Positions 10,403 to 21,146 of a stretch of 64,000 nt of DNA are shown piece by piece (the first letter of the stretch is position 1; every line of letters starts with the position of its first letter). The DNA comes from Microthyrium microscopicum (taxonomy: Eukaryota; Ascomycota; Dothideomycetes; Microthyriales; Microthyriaceae). The stretch spans positions 372,001-436,000 of the forward strand of contig MU004246.1 in NCBI GenBank assembly GCA_010405405.1, written 5' to 3'. The notes under the pieces are model-generated. The model made no database searches. It was not told where the DNA came from and worked only from the letters and a program-made list of their open reading frames with translations. Both the position numbers and the translations under genes were made by a program.

Positions 10403-11923
10403 CTATGGCTCAAACTCCGAACTTGCCTCGACCGCAAATGCCTTCTCATCATAACCTGGGATAGCTGGACAGTATTCATTGTGCGACGGGTCAAAATACA
10501 ACCAGAAGCAGTGGTCTAAATACTGTGATAGTGCTATATCACGATTCTCAACGTTGCTGTAGTGGTTCACTGGGTATAATTCGTCTTTGGCCTGCTCGTA
10601 AAATGATTTGCGAAACTTTTCCCACTGCTCTGAATTCGGCTCTCCCATTTGAAGTCTCACCTTAAATTTGTTAGTTTAATGTTATCATAGGATAGTAACG
10701 GCGTTCACTTGGGAGCCATCGAGTATTTTGGGGCTCTATGAAAGGGATCTTACCTTTAGCCAGAGTTGCTCATATCTCGCATTTAGTTCAAAGATACGTC
10801 GTTCCCTTGCTTTGAGCACATCGATAATATGATGTGGAGTATCTTTTGCATAAGTCTCTTCTGCAACTTGTCGACATGATTTGTCCGGGTATCTGGGGTG
10901 CAACTGGATGTGCTCTATCCAGCCAGTTCTGTCGTGAAGGACTTTCCCGCACTGCTCCTTTGGACATTTGATACCTCTTTCTAGACATACACGACTCGTG
11001 CAGCAAGCTTTGGAGTCCTTGTTGCCGAATACCAACAATCGCCGAGTGGCATATCGGACATGCGTCTCTTCCGTCAACATTTCTAGGCCACGTCGTTCCA
11101 GATTGCACATGTTTTCGGCACGGCACATCTTCTGGTAGTCCCCTAGTGCCCCTTTACGTCCCGGACACAGTTTCGGCAGTTCTACACGTCTCGGCATCCA
11201 CAGTTCGGCACGTTGCAATTGAACAGTGGCCTGCGATGTGTCCAGTTTCCAAGTGTTACTCCTTTGATAGAACCGGCCTCGATTGAAAGAAAGAATGGCT
11301 TCAATTCCAGGCGGTGTATTCTTCAAGAGACGAAGAACGTTTCTCTTAGATATGCCCTCCAATGTCACTCTCGTCATTCGCCAAGGAAAAGCACCGAGAA
11401 CCACTTTTTGTATCGACGGAAACAATAACCGCACATCCTGCCAAAACTCTTCAGCTTCTTTTTTCGCGAGTCTTGTTCCTTCAATCGGACCATAACGTCT
11501 AAAAACAGTGTCTGCGCTTCCGATGTCGATTTCAATCTGTACCAGATGCTGTAAGAATGGCGCGTAGAGTACACCAAAACTGGTCGGATCATCTTTTTCT
11601 GCGCCTCGCCAGCCTAAGGGTACTTGATACCATATGCTCGGATGTGTCCAGAAGAGGTTGGAAGTCAGGGATCGAAGCAGTCTGCTGGTTCGCATGAATT
11701 GAAAGAGCGTTCCAGGATCACAAAATTGGAAAACAGTTCCCAGGACTTCCAGTGGCAATTCAAGCAGCCTTGAAAAAGATTTGACCTCCGAACGGGTTTC
11801 CCGCTGTCTCTTTCTGGGGGCGACGAGCGAGGGAAAAGGCGAAGGGGGAATTGTGAAGCGGCAAGTACTCCATAGTTCATCTTCACCTTCAGTTGTCAAA
11901 AAAGCGGTGGCTCCGGACACCAT
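10403..11923 (-). CDS. F-box protein
   Basis: Predicted 475-residue F-box protein, presumably a substrate adaptor of an SCF ubiquitin ligase. Exons are 10754-11923 and 10403-10660; intron 10661-10753 has a GTAAGA donor, an ACTAAC branch and an AAG acceptor, and joins LWLK to VRLQMG in frame. The F-box lies at about residues 50-90 (LLELPLEVLGTVFQFCDP then a SRLLRSL segment). The middle is rich in charged and aromatic residues. A C-terminal region holds several cysteines and histidines (CPKEQCGKVLHDRTGW), possibly a degenerate zinc-binding unit. No leucine-rich or WD repeats are visible, so the substrate domain is unidentified. The intron is longer than most here and contains GGGAGCCATCG, a motif shared with the MITE arms. 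Confidence 0.8.
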
Positions 11924-12556
11924 CTGATCGAAATTCGAAAGGGTTGATGATATGGAGATAATAACTAAGTGCCTAGGTAGGTAGTTGACATATTTATCAA
12001 ATCAAGTCGTTACATTGGTGTCTCGTTTAGGCAGCGGTTGACTGCGCCGCAATGCGTGACATGGCGTCTCCGCAACTTCATCTCATGTATGCATAATGCA
12101 GCTGCCAACCAATAGACAATGGCGTGTCCCCATCGACTTTGATGGCTCCTACATAACACGGTCTAGTATCGGGTGCTTTATTGACCATACAGGGCGCTCA
12201 GACTCGAATATCTTATCGAGTATAATTGAAATTACAACACGTTTTGATTAAAATGCGTTCGTGGGAGCCAGCGAAGTTGATGGGACTCTAGGAGAACGGT
12301 AGTTATTTTGTCAAGCGGTTGGCTCTTCAACTTCATGTCGCTGCTATCGACATTCTTCCTCTCAATCAATTTCTACCCTCCTTTAAATTAGTTGATAAAG
12401 CCCACCGTCCTCCAGAATGAGCCACGTACCCTAGAGGGTAGGAACACATCTGATGGGAAACAGAGCACCTGATGGGCAGGTCCCAGATGTTGCTTCGTCA
12501 GACACTGGAATTTTTGAAGATATTTGATTATCTTTGCTTTCTATTGATTAGATGGA
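11924..12556. other. Intergenic with MITE copy
   Basis: Lies between the start of the F-box gene and the 3' end of the second SURNod19 gene. It holds the MITE at 12106-12322 and, near 12440-12490, two short GATGGG repeats like those in MITE interiors. No gene seen. Confidence 0.6.
12106..12322. mobile_element. MITE copy 3 (217 bp)
   Basis: Left end CAACCAATAGACAATGGCGT; right end in reverse complement CAACCGCTTGACAAAATAAC. Both continue to CCATC..CTTTGATGGCTCC or CCATCAACTTCGCTGGCTCC. Compared with the other copies, the left arm lacks about 8 bases (AAAATAAC) and the right arm carries a short insertion, so this copy is older. No clear target duplication. Confidence 0.75.
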
Positions 12557-13894
12557 TTATGCCTTTGGGTTCAAAGGAGCGACGTAGATGATCGATACCG
12601 CCATTTGTTCGGCCATACCATCACCACCTCCAAGCAGGCCACCTAGCATACCTCCCAACATACCTCCTCCATGGCCATGACCTGCCTCACGGCTAAAAGA
12701 AAGGTTAGTTATGTTCAACAGCACAAATTAGGACTCAAACTTACGCTGGATGTGCCAAGAGGTCATAGTTAGCCTGGATATCAATCTTATCACCCTTCTT
12801 GACCATGACACCTTCTGGACATGTTACCATAGCACCAATCGTTTCCCACGACTTTCCATCATGGGTCTTTCCGACATGACCAGGGCCACCATAGATAGCC
12901 TTGGAGTTACAGGCAACCTTGTCATTGATCTTTACTTCGATATTTGAACCACCATCATGCATGTGGCCTCGGAACATGAACATGAGGCTGTCCTCAGAAG
13001 CGATGATTGAGGTCGAATTGAGGGTAAACTTGTTCTGGCCCTTTGGTGTCATGACGATACCTGGAATGACCATTCCCTTGTCACAAGCCGAGACTGGAAC
13101 AAAGACAGGACTAGCATCGAGCATTCCCTCGGGCTTTCCTGGGATATATTCAATGTCTGCAGAGGCATAAACGTCAATGTCAGCCGGGTTGTAGTTGACA
13201 ACATCCAAGTTCATCAGAATGGGGGTATCCTTCTTCACGTAGTATCCTGTCTTCTTCATGGTAGGGGTTGCGTAATGAGCTTCAGCATCTTCGGCTGCGC
13301 CGCCTAATACTACAGTTCCTGGTATTGGTACATAGGAAATCGACTTTCCGTTCGCGCAGGTGAATGATGGCTTCTGAGGCTTCATGAGATCGTACACAAG
13401 GTAGTGGTGAGTATACACGTTTTGGTCAAGAGTGACTCTTTTAAAGTCCATGCCTTGAACCTCTACGACACCATCGAGGAGAGTGACGTCTGTTGGAAAG
13501 TCGGTGTCGACTAAAAAGTTATGACCAGTTCCGCCTGGATCCATGGACATTCCGCTGCCAACCTTGGTGGTGCTCTGCTTCCGTCAACATTGCGTATCTA
13601 CCTATCTTGGCATTATATCCATGTACTCACGTTTGCGCCTCTAAGCTTGAGAGGTCCCCATGTCATCCGGATGCGCTTTGCTGCAGGATTTCTGGGAGTA
13701 AGAGGCTCGATCTTGTAAGCCTTTGTAGCCATCCCCTTGGTCATTCCCTTGAGCATGTCCATCATGCCCGACTGCCGGGGCTCTAAACATCGTCAGCCAG
13801 ATCGCTTAGTGCCATAATTGACATTCATACCAAGCTGGACAGCGGCTCCATTGGCCAACACAGGCAATAGCAGAGACAAGATGCTGGTCTTCAT
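12557..13894 (-). CDS. Secreted SURNod19-family protein (paralog B)
   Basis: Predicted 393-residue secreted protein, paralogous to the gene at 1069-2436. Exons are 13831-13894, 13631-13782, 12745-13574 and 12557-12692; the three introns (48, 56 and 52 bp) have GTATGA, GTGAGT and GTAAGT donors. The ATG at 13894 gives a signal peptide (MKTSILSLLLPVLANGAAV). Shared landmarks with paralog A: a KRIRMTWGPLKL block (A has KRRKVRYGPYRI), an HH pair in VYTHHYLVYD, RGHMHDGG, a DKVACNS segment (A: DKLICTS), ANYDLLAHP (A: ANYDFKRFP) and a late Met in AEQMAVSIIYV. Unlike A it carries a glycine/methionine-rich insert (MLGGMLGGLLGGG) just before the end. Function unknown; possible copper binding is inference. 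Confidence 0.88.
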
Positions 13895-15440
13895 TTTTAA
13901 AATTCCTGTATCTTTTTTTTTGTGTAGGGTTGCTTTCCAAATCTACAGAAGGAACCTTTCCAATTATAATCTACTCCAACAGCTAAGTTCCTCCGGGCTT
14001 TCCTGTGCGAGACTCCCCCGGTGCCTATGTCAAGTAGTATAAACTTTGGGGTGTATTGAATGTGAAGAATGATATATATTAGAAAATTCATCTAAGCTAA
14101 TAAAATATGTTACTATAGTCACGTTTGAGCCCTGGAATACACATTTCTTATCCTCATGTTTCAGGAAATCGGTAGGCTCGGACTTGTTCTATATAAGATC
14201 GATGAGCTCTGCTCTCGTTCCATCTGATCGTCGAGCTTTCTTTCATCTTGAAGACAAAAGCACCAATACTGACCTTGGGAACAGTGGGAAGAGACAGTTC
14301 ATTTTGATATTATGAACCAATAATGGATGAGTCTCAACCAATTACTTCACCCTATATTACTTACCACTTTGATCCCCACACAACTTCGACGACATACATA
14401 CTACGGCACCCGTGGGAAGCCCTAACACGGATGGCTCCAGTGACTTTCTATCTGCTTAGTGGTGCATTGCTCAGGAAGTACTGTGGTTCTATTTTATGCT
14501 TTATATACCTCCGAGTCCCTGCAATCTATGCTTAAGAAGGATGTATGAAAGAATTGATCGCCACAAAAAGTCAAAATTGGGGGCAATTCCTTGTACTGGT
14601 CAGTTCGAGAGAATCTTGTACCGTGACCTAGGGACAGGTCTCTAGAAATAATTCGGCGCTCTGCTAAGCTTCCATGGACTGAGGTTTGTGATAAGGTAAC
14701 ATCCACATTCAAGCATGTGCTGTGGTACTTCATGGAACCTGTCTGAAATGGGCTGTTGACGGGCGGTATGAGAGAGGTAGGTTTGATGAAGAACATTAGT
14801 GGTTGCTTTCTCGTTCAAGAGACCCGACATACTTCATGCCCTTTACTCTCTCTGCACAGTAAAAGCAAATCGGCAAGCATATTTTCCTCGTGATCGTTCC
14901 TAACAGCAGCGCCACAGTGTATTTGACAGCCATCACGAAAATACTGATGGCTATCATTATTCCTAGATGCAGGTTGTAGGCCTCGCCAATTGAGCTGCTC
15001 ATGAACTCCTCACGAACCGAGATTTGTTTCGGTTATTATGCAGGTGTCAGATTCTGTGCAGCTCCATCTTGGCAGCTGAGAAAAGAATGTCATGAATTCC
15101 AGCTTGGCTGCTACGATTGCATATTTTAGCTCGAGTGGCACAACACCATGCTCGTGATAGGATACGGCACGAAGCCAAGAGCACGTCTTGACAAAGCCTG
15201 GATCGTGTTCGTACAGCGTCCAAAACCTGGCGCGACTCGTGTTCCTCAGTCCATTTACTTGCTGACCCATAATGAAAGACTTTTTCAATCAAGGCTGAGA
15301 AAAAGTTTGGAAGGAGATATTGGTCTTCGAAGTCGGACTGTTGCAATTTCGATTTGGCACAGCGCCGGATACTAACGAGCCATTGTGATAAGCTGGGCAG
15401 CCTCTCATCAACAGCCATAAAGACATCGAAGCCTCCCATC
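13895..15440. other. Intergenic with unresolved coding-like scraps on the minus strand
   Basis: Between divergent genes for paralog B and the fasciclin protein. On the minus strand, frames at 15047-15417 (soluble) and 14796-15002 (one strong transmembrane stretch, IAISIFVMAVKYTVALLLGT) look coding-like but could not be joined into a model. A start at 15417 would lie only 24 bp from the fasciclin ATG. They may be remnants of a membrane-protein gene. Confidence 0.35.
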
Positions 15441-16574
15441 ATGAAGTTGCAATCAGTGTTGCTGACCACAATTGGTCTTGCATCAGCCCAAGATCTTCTG
15501 TCAGCCTTGTCCGGATATCCAGATACATCAACATTTGCAACATACATCCCTGAGATAGCAAACGACTTGAACACCACAGCCGGCCAAAAATACACTGTGC
15601 TCATACCCAGCAACGAAGCATTCACAAAATTCGCAGCTAGACACGGCGCCATCGATACTTTACCTGCCGATACCCGCAAAGCCTACCTTCGCTACCACGT
15701 CCTCGCCAGCTCTCTCACAAGCACAAACTTTTCCCAGCCACAAGGTCTCACTGTCCCCACTCTGCTCACAGACACCAAGTTCAACAATCGCAGCGCTGGT
15801 GATGCGCTCACCAAGATCTATGGCGAGCGCGCTGCCGGCCAGGTCCTCTATATTGCCAAAAACGTGAACGCAACTTCAGGTTACGCATATCGCGTGCGGA
15901 GACAAAGCAGCGGTAATACAGAAGTTCGCGGCGGCCTTGCAAGCGATAGCCAATTGACAGCCATCGACGGCACATGGTCTGGCGGGACTTTCCAGCTGAT
16001 TGACACCGTGCTTGAGCCACCGCTAGCATGCAGCAAAACCATCCGCAGCATTCCCGCCCTGGTTTCGTTAGACAACGCGCTGAATCGCAGCTCCATCTGG
16101 CCAGCACTAGATACTTCGCGCAATGTGACATGTCTCGCGCCAGACAAGCAGGCTTTCGCAGCAGCAGGCGACGCAGATGCGAATCTGAACAAAGCGAACC
16201 TCGTCAATGCGCTACTTTTTCACACGCTGCCTCTGCCGGTGTATAGCAGTTTTGCGAGCGATGGCATGGAGTTCAAAAGTTTGGGGAATTTGACGGTCCG
16301 TGTGACGGTTAATTTGACCGGAATGTGGTTTAATGATGCCAAGGTCAAGGAGATGAATGTGTTGACGAATAATTGGGTTATTCATGTGCTGGATAAAGTG
16401 ATGAGTCCGATCGACGGTGAGAAACTACCGAATACTGGGAATGGGACGGGTAATGGAACGAGTGTTGGATCGGGTGGTAAAACTGGTGAGGCGACGTCGA
16501 CTAGGAGTATGCTGGAGATCCAGTGGTATCTTGCGATGGTGATATGTCTCGCATTTGGCCTGTCTCTTATCTGA
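15441..16574 (+). CDS. GPI-anchored fasciclin (FAS1) domain protein
   Basis: Predicted 377-residue cell-surface protein. The start is set at the ATG at 15441 because it opens directly with a signal peptide (MKLQSVLLTTIGLASAQ); the frame is open further upstream without such a leader. Two FAS1 units follow. The first, about residues 20-210, has YTVLIPSNEAFTKF and an RYHVL segment. The second, about 220-345, has VTCLAPDKQAFAAA, LLFHTLPLP and a final NWVIHVLDKVMSP. A GNGTGNGTSVGSGG linker and a C-terminal hydrophobic tail (WYLAMVICLAFGLSLI) suggest a GPI anchor. FAS1 proteins act in adhesion; that is family knowledge. Many N-glycosylation sites (NTT, NRS, NLT) fit a secreted protein. No intron. 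Confidence 0.92.
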   Translation: MKLQSVLLTTIGLASAQDLLSALSGYPDTSTFATYIPEIANDLNTTAGQKYTVLIPSNEAFTKFAARHGAIDTLPADTRKAYLRYHVLASSLTSTNFSQPQGLTVPTLLTDTKFNNRSAGDALTKIYGERAAGQVLYIAKNVNATSGYAYRVRRQSSGNTEVRGGLASDSQLTAIDGTWSGGTFQLIDTVLEPPLACSKTIRSIPALVSLDNALNRSSIWPALDTSRNVTCLAPDKQAFAAAGDADANLNKANLVNALLFHTLPLPVYSSFASDGMEFKSLGNLTVRVTVNLTGMWFNDAKVKEMNVLTNNWVIHVLDKVMSPIDGEKLPNTGNGTGNGTSVGSGGKTGEATSTRSMLEIQWYLAMVICLAFGLSLI

Positions 16575-16897
16575 AGTCACAATAGGATGTGGTGCTGCTA
16601 CGCTAGATTATGAAGTGCTCTCATTCGCCTCATACGCGTGAGAAGTCGGACTTTTTATCGAACGCTCTGCGAAATATCGCATCTATTCGTATATATAGTA
16701 TGATGGCTGATAGCGCAGTCGATGGAAATAAGCCGGTTATTTTGACTGTCCGCAAGTTGACCATTTATTGCATTTCGGAGCCTGAATAGATATTAAAGCT
16801 TATGAATTTGAACAGTTTTTAGTAATTACAGGAAGGGAGAAACAAGCACACTTGCCATAACAATGTGACCGTGGAACCATCGCAATGCGGTTTGATT
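16575..16897. other. Convergent intergenic spacer
   Basis: Between the 3' ends of the fasciclin and CCDC47-like genes. It holds a solo MITE end (16714-16759); otherwise nothing recognisable. Confidence 0.6.
16714..16759. repeat. Solo MITE right end
   Basis: In reverse complement it reads CAACTTGCGGACAGTCAAAA then TAACCGGCTTATTTCCATCGACTG. This matches the family end pattern (CAACCGGTAGACAAAATAAC, TGGCGT, CCATCGA) with small gaps. No opposite end was found at the expected distance. Confidence 0.55.
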
Positions 16898-18314
16898 CTA
16901 TGCCCTCATCGTCTTCTTCTTCTGAGATCTCCGCATCTCTAAAGTTCGCTCCTTTTCAAGGAATTTTCGTTGTTGCTCAGAGGTCATGTTCTTCAGCTGA
17001 GCATCACGTAGGTCTTTCTTGTCCTTGTCCGTCTTCAGTTTTCTCTCTTCCGCGAGCGCAACTTCATCCTCTTTCTTGATACGGCTAATTTCGGCTTCTC
17101 GAACTTGCTTAACCTTCTTCAAGACTTCAGGCCTGAAACGGGCATTTTGAACTAGCATATCAGGAAGGCGAAGGTAGTACGCAAATATGGGCATGCTTTG
17201 GATATAGCCTTCCTGAACGGATGGTAGGCGTAGGCAAAGCGAAATGCGCTTGCGTGGAATGGTCTCGTTAAGTCTAGAGTAGGTAGGTTAGAGTGGCGCT
17301 GGTCCCTTTTGAGCATAATGAACTTACTTAGATGGGCGATCTACTGGCTGGTCCGTAATGATCAATGTCTCAAAAAGGTCACCAGCGTCTGCAACTGCCT
17401 TAATAAGCTCCGGAGTGAGGATTTTCTCGGTAATTTCGGCACTTTCGCTCAACGTCGTGGCCCAATCGGGAAGCTTCGCATGATCTTTTGCAGAAGGAAG
17501 ACTCAGATCGTATCGGTCTTCTCGGATAGTCTTCAGCTGACGCTTGTGAATTACAGCAAATACGAATCCGTCATAGCCTGAATTGGAAGTTTGTGGTTCT
17601 GGAATGTCCTTCTTGCGTGGAACGAGAGCAGCCTCTCGATTGTCGAATGGGTAGGTAACGGCTTCCATGCGCTCTATTGTCGGCGTGATGCTATCGAATG
17701 CGAACCCCAATAGATGCTCTCCAAGCATAATCAGTGGGTTATAGCGCTTCATAAGGATGACCTTAATATCGACAAACGCGACATTGTTGCGTCCAGTCGC
17801 ATAGGTGATGAACTCATCGGCCTTTGACTCTTGTAATATGTCTTCTGGCTGAGTTGTTTCTTCCTCGGTTTTGCTGGCGACACCAACTTGAGCGAACTCG
17901 AATTGTAGCGCTGGGGCGTGGTGGCGAGCCCAATCGCTGGCCTTCTTGCGGTTCAATCGCATTCCAAACAGATGGATACCAAGAACGAGGATTATAAAAG
18001 GAGCAATGATCATTTCTTGATAGAAATCGGACAACTGCGTCCTCTCCCAGACGCGATACCATTTTGTGTAAGGAATTGAGGGCGTGAGCGTTGGAGCAGG
18101 GCCACCAGCACCAGCGGACGGTATACTGGACGAGATGGACGCGAACGAGACTGGCTCAGGTTCAGGTGCGTTGGCAAAGTCCGCGAAGCCTATTTTATTG
18201 CAATGTTAGCATGACTTCTGGTGTTTTGGTGGTTTGTGTACCTGTATCATCTGTGAGTGGCTTCTGAGCAGGTTTGCCATCGCCTCCCAGAATGTTTTTG
18301 AGGAAGCTAGCCAT
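16898..18314 (-). CDS. CCDC47/DUF1682-family ER membrane protein
   Basis: Predicted 436-residue endoplasmic-reticulum protein of the DUF1682 family. In animals the member CCDC47 belongs to the PAT complex, which helps multi-spanning proteins insert at the translocon. Exons are 18242-18314, 17328-18189 and 16898-17273; introns 18190-18241 and 17274-17327. After a short leader (MASFLKNILGGDGKP) comes an acidic/proline stretch. One transmembrane segment follows at about residues 90-110 (APFIILVLGIHLFGMRLN). The lumenal/cytosolic DUF1682 body contains NNVAFVDIKVILMKRYNP and LLGFAFDSITPTIERME. The C-terminal 80 residues are a highly charged coiled coil (KKVKQVREAEISRIKKEDE and on), as in the family. 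The length suits a fungal member. No sign of damage. Confidence 0.87.
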
Positions 18315-19082
18315 TTTCAACGATCCTACGATGAGCTGTCAAGTTACTCAGGAGATGAAAAGTAGAAGATAGGAGCATCAACTGGTGAGAAGCAGTCTAA
18401 GCAGAGCTCCAAAAGCAACAACCTCAAGGATTGAACATTGAAGCTCCATTTTCGGGCCGTTATGGTGTTTCGGCATGCCGATGATTTGCCATCCTCTGAT
18501 CTATCATCTCCTTCAATCGCCGGCTCACATACACTATGTACGCTTTACATTCGCCGTCCTTCCCGTGCGCTCTCAGCCATCAAAGTCGTCGAACAAACTT
18601 CAATCTAGGTATCAAGTATGATGGGCAGAAGAGTTCTTTTCTTCTTAAAGAGGCGAGTGGGCCAAAGGTGGGGATGGAATCACGCGACTGGTTTTGCTCA
18701 GAGGCTGTCTCTCACTTCTCGTGACGGCGCGATTCAAACAGGTACGTACCGGACTATCTCATCAATTTTGATTTACGCATGTTGATCCAAGTACCAGTAA
18801 CAAAGTATAGATCGATAGTGCTGAACCATACAATCTTGCTTTTGCGGCCTTCGTATCTGAAAATGGCTATTTCGACTCCTCACCGGACCTTCATCCTCAT
18901 TCGTTGAACTTTAGTTGCATCACAGCCTCAGAAGTATCACCAATCACCATGTTCCATTAACACCGAGCATGCAGCTTACTGTTGTAGCCTATTGGCCATG
19001 TCCATAGCTTCTCCTTGAGTCTGAGGATATCCCACTTTCTCTTTTAGTATTCACTTTCCGGGTTGACAACGAAACATACGAG
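18315..19082. other. Divergent promoter region
   Basis: Shared upstream region of the CCDC47-like gene (minus) and the HET gene (plus). A short frame at 18536-18724 has no family likeness. CT-rich stretches precede the HET start. Nothing else recognisable. Confidence 0.5.
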
Positions 19083-21146
19083 ATGTCCAAAAATATACTC
19101 CCGCCCGCTTCTGTCCACTACCCCGATCAGCTGGGGGCTGGCGAGATCCGTGTGCTTCGAATATGTAAAGAGCAGCCTATCGTGAAATATCAAGGTTTGA
19201 CGTTAGGCAGCTACATCCTAGAAAGAGTGCCATTAGGCAAGCAACTCAGAGGAGACTCTTCGCAAAGTTCAGCATCAACATCGAATGAGGATTTCCCAGA
19301 GGCCAGTCCAGATATAGACTTCACGGCTTTATCATACGTGTGGGGAAGCGAAGATGACAAGATGAAGATAGTCCTCAATGGCGCAATCTTTGAAATTACC
19401 CAAAACCTTCACGTTGCAATCATTCTCCTGAGGTCGGAGATCCTGAAGCAGCCTATATGGATTGATGCCATCTGCATCAACCAAACGAATTCTGTCGAAA
19501 AGGGATTTCAGTTGGCCCAGATGGCAGACGTATATCGCCAAGCTCGCAAAGTCATCGTATGGCTTGGTCCAAGCATTGGTGCGTCAGATACGGCCATGAG
19601 ACGGGCCTGTGTGATCGGCTGCAAAGCCTTGCAATACGGAGTCAGACCATCGAACGAACCGCAGGAGGCACTGGAATTGAAGCAGGATCCTCAGTCGGAA
19701 GAGTTGTTATCAGAGGTCTCAGAAATGGTTGCATCCAAAGACCCAACACAGCATTTCCCAGCTTACGATTTCGTGAAATTGACCTACAGGCCTTGGTTCT
19801 CGCGAGCATGGATTCTGCAAGAAGTCACGGTTGCCGAAGGAGAAGTATGGATAGCATGTGGAGATGTCGGACTACCCCTAGATGTATTTGCAGCAGCAGT
19901 AAAACTCGTGGCGCTTTGGCTTACTTCCGAGCTGCGCAAAGTAACACCTGCAGGCACCAGTACAGAGGAGCATAACCAGATATCGACTCTGATGGAACGT
20001 ATTGGGATGTCTAAGCTTGTAGACCCTTTCTTCTCTGCCTGGAGCCTCATCAGCCAATTTGGAGGCCCAACCAAGCAGGACAACCCTCTTCTCCCCGTGA
20101 ACCCTCAAGCATCGATGACGCTGGGCACACGTTGGAAGTACTGGAAGTTGAGAGATCAAGGGAACACCATGAGTTTGATGTCGCTGCTTACGCGCAACTT
20201 CACCCTAGACACGACAGAAGGTCTTCAATGTCGTGAGCCCAAAGACAAGATTTACGCGCTCGCGGGCATCTCGGGCGATATGGGGTTTCTCGGAGACCCG
20301 TCAAGATTCTGTGATCGTGCATGGCCGGCACATAATGTGTACATGGACACGGCCCGGCATCTGATAGGACTGGCCAACATTGATGTCCTCAGCCTGTGCC
20401 GTGAGCAGGATCCTAGCCTTCCATCGTGGGTTCCAGACTGGTCGAAGCGCATCCGGCAACCCTGGAGCCTATATCGTGACGATGGACTCTTTCACGCTTC
20501 AGGAGTATCAGAATCACGAACGAACACTTTTCTCTCAGAAGCAGGTGATGCATCGTCCAGGGTTCTGAACTTGAATGTCTACAGGGTCGACAGCGTGAAG
20601 ACGACTGGCCTGAAAGAATACGGCTCCATATGGGAAGCGGGACTGGACGATCCATTCGACTACAAGTCTGCTGGTGAAGTCTTTGATACAGTCAAGCATT
20701 TCCTTTCTCTCAGCAAGAGAGGTTACACAAAGGATGCGATATGGCGCATATCCGTAGGGGATAAGGAAACTGACAAGCAAGGTCAATTCAAACGTGCATC
20801 ACCAACCTTTGAGGAAGCATATGTCCAAATGGTAACCGAAATTCGGTCACATCATCCTGGAAAACGATATCTAGGACCGGCTTTCGCAGCATATCAGAAC
20901 ATGATGCTGTCTATGCATGGAAGCACTCCCTTTCTGTCTCAACAAGGCTATGTCGGCCTCTGTCCGGATACTACTGAGCATGATGATGTGATATGCATTC
21001 CGGTTGGCTCTCATGTTCCATATGTCTTTAGGAGAAGTGCTAATGGAACAACCTTTCGTTTGATTGGAGAAGCATACGTCCATGGTATCATGGATGGGGA
21101 ATGTATATTCGAAAGTTTGTCTACAGAACACATAATATTGGAATGA
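19083..21146 (+). CDS. HET-domain heterokaryon-incompatibility protein
   Basis: Predicted 687-residue intronless protein with an N-terminal HET domain at about residues 77-240. The three usual blocks are present: DFTALSYVWGSEDD, IWIDAICINQTN and MADVYRQARKVIVWLG. Next comes RPWFSRAWILQEV, also typical. The C-terminal 400 residues contain the generic GLQCREPKDKIYALAGI and LPSWVPDWS segments and end in a CIPVGSHVPYVFR block found in many HET proteins. There is no NACHT, WD or ankyrin extension. HET proteins trigger cell death on non-self recognition; whether this member does so is unknown. The frame is intact and the start gives the full N terminus. Confidence 0.95.
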   Translation: MSKNILPPASVHYPDQLGAGEIRVLRICKEQPIVKYQGLTLGSYILERVPLGKQLRGDSSQSSASTSNEDFPEASPDIDFTALSYVWGSEDDKMKIVLNGAIFEITQNLHVAIILLRSEILKQPIWIDAICINQTNSVEKGFQLAQMADVYRQARKVIVWLGPSIGASDTAMRRACVIGCKALQYGVRPSNEPQEALELKQDPQSEELLSEVSEMVASKDPTQHFPAYDFVKLTYRPWFSRAWILQEVTVAEGEVWIACGDVGLPLDVFAAAVKLVALWLTSELRKVTPAGTSTEEHNQISTLMERIGMSKLVDPFFSAWSLISQFGGPTKQDNPLLPVNPQASMTLGTRWKYWKLRDQGNTMSLMSLLTRNFTLDTTEGLQCREPKDKIYALAGISGDMGFLGDPSRFCDRAWPAHNVYMDTARHLIGLANIDVLSLCREQDPSLPSWVPDWSKRIRQPWSLYRDDGLFHASGVSESRTNTFLSEAGDASSRVLNLNVYRVDSVKTTGLKEYGSIWEAGLDDPFDYKSAGEVFDTVKHFLSLSKRGYTKDAIWRISVGDKETDKQGQFKRASPTFEEAYVQMVTEIRSHHPGKRYLGPAFAAYQNMMLSMHGSTPFLSQQGYVGLCPDTTEHDDVICIPVGSHVPYVFRRSANGTTFRLIGEAYVHGIMDGECIFESLSTEHIILE

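Noticed and set aside
15047-15679. 210-codon minus-strand frame covering the fasciclin start
   Set aside because: The part beyond 15417 is antisense to the fasciclin signal peptide and first FAS1 domain and is best explained as a shadow; only the remainder is kept as a low-confidence observation.
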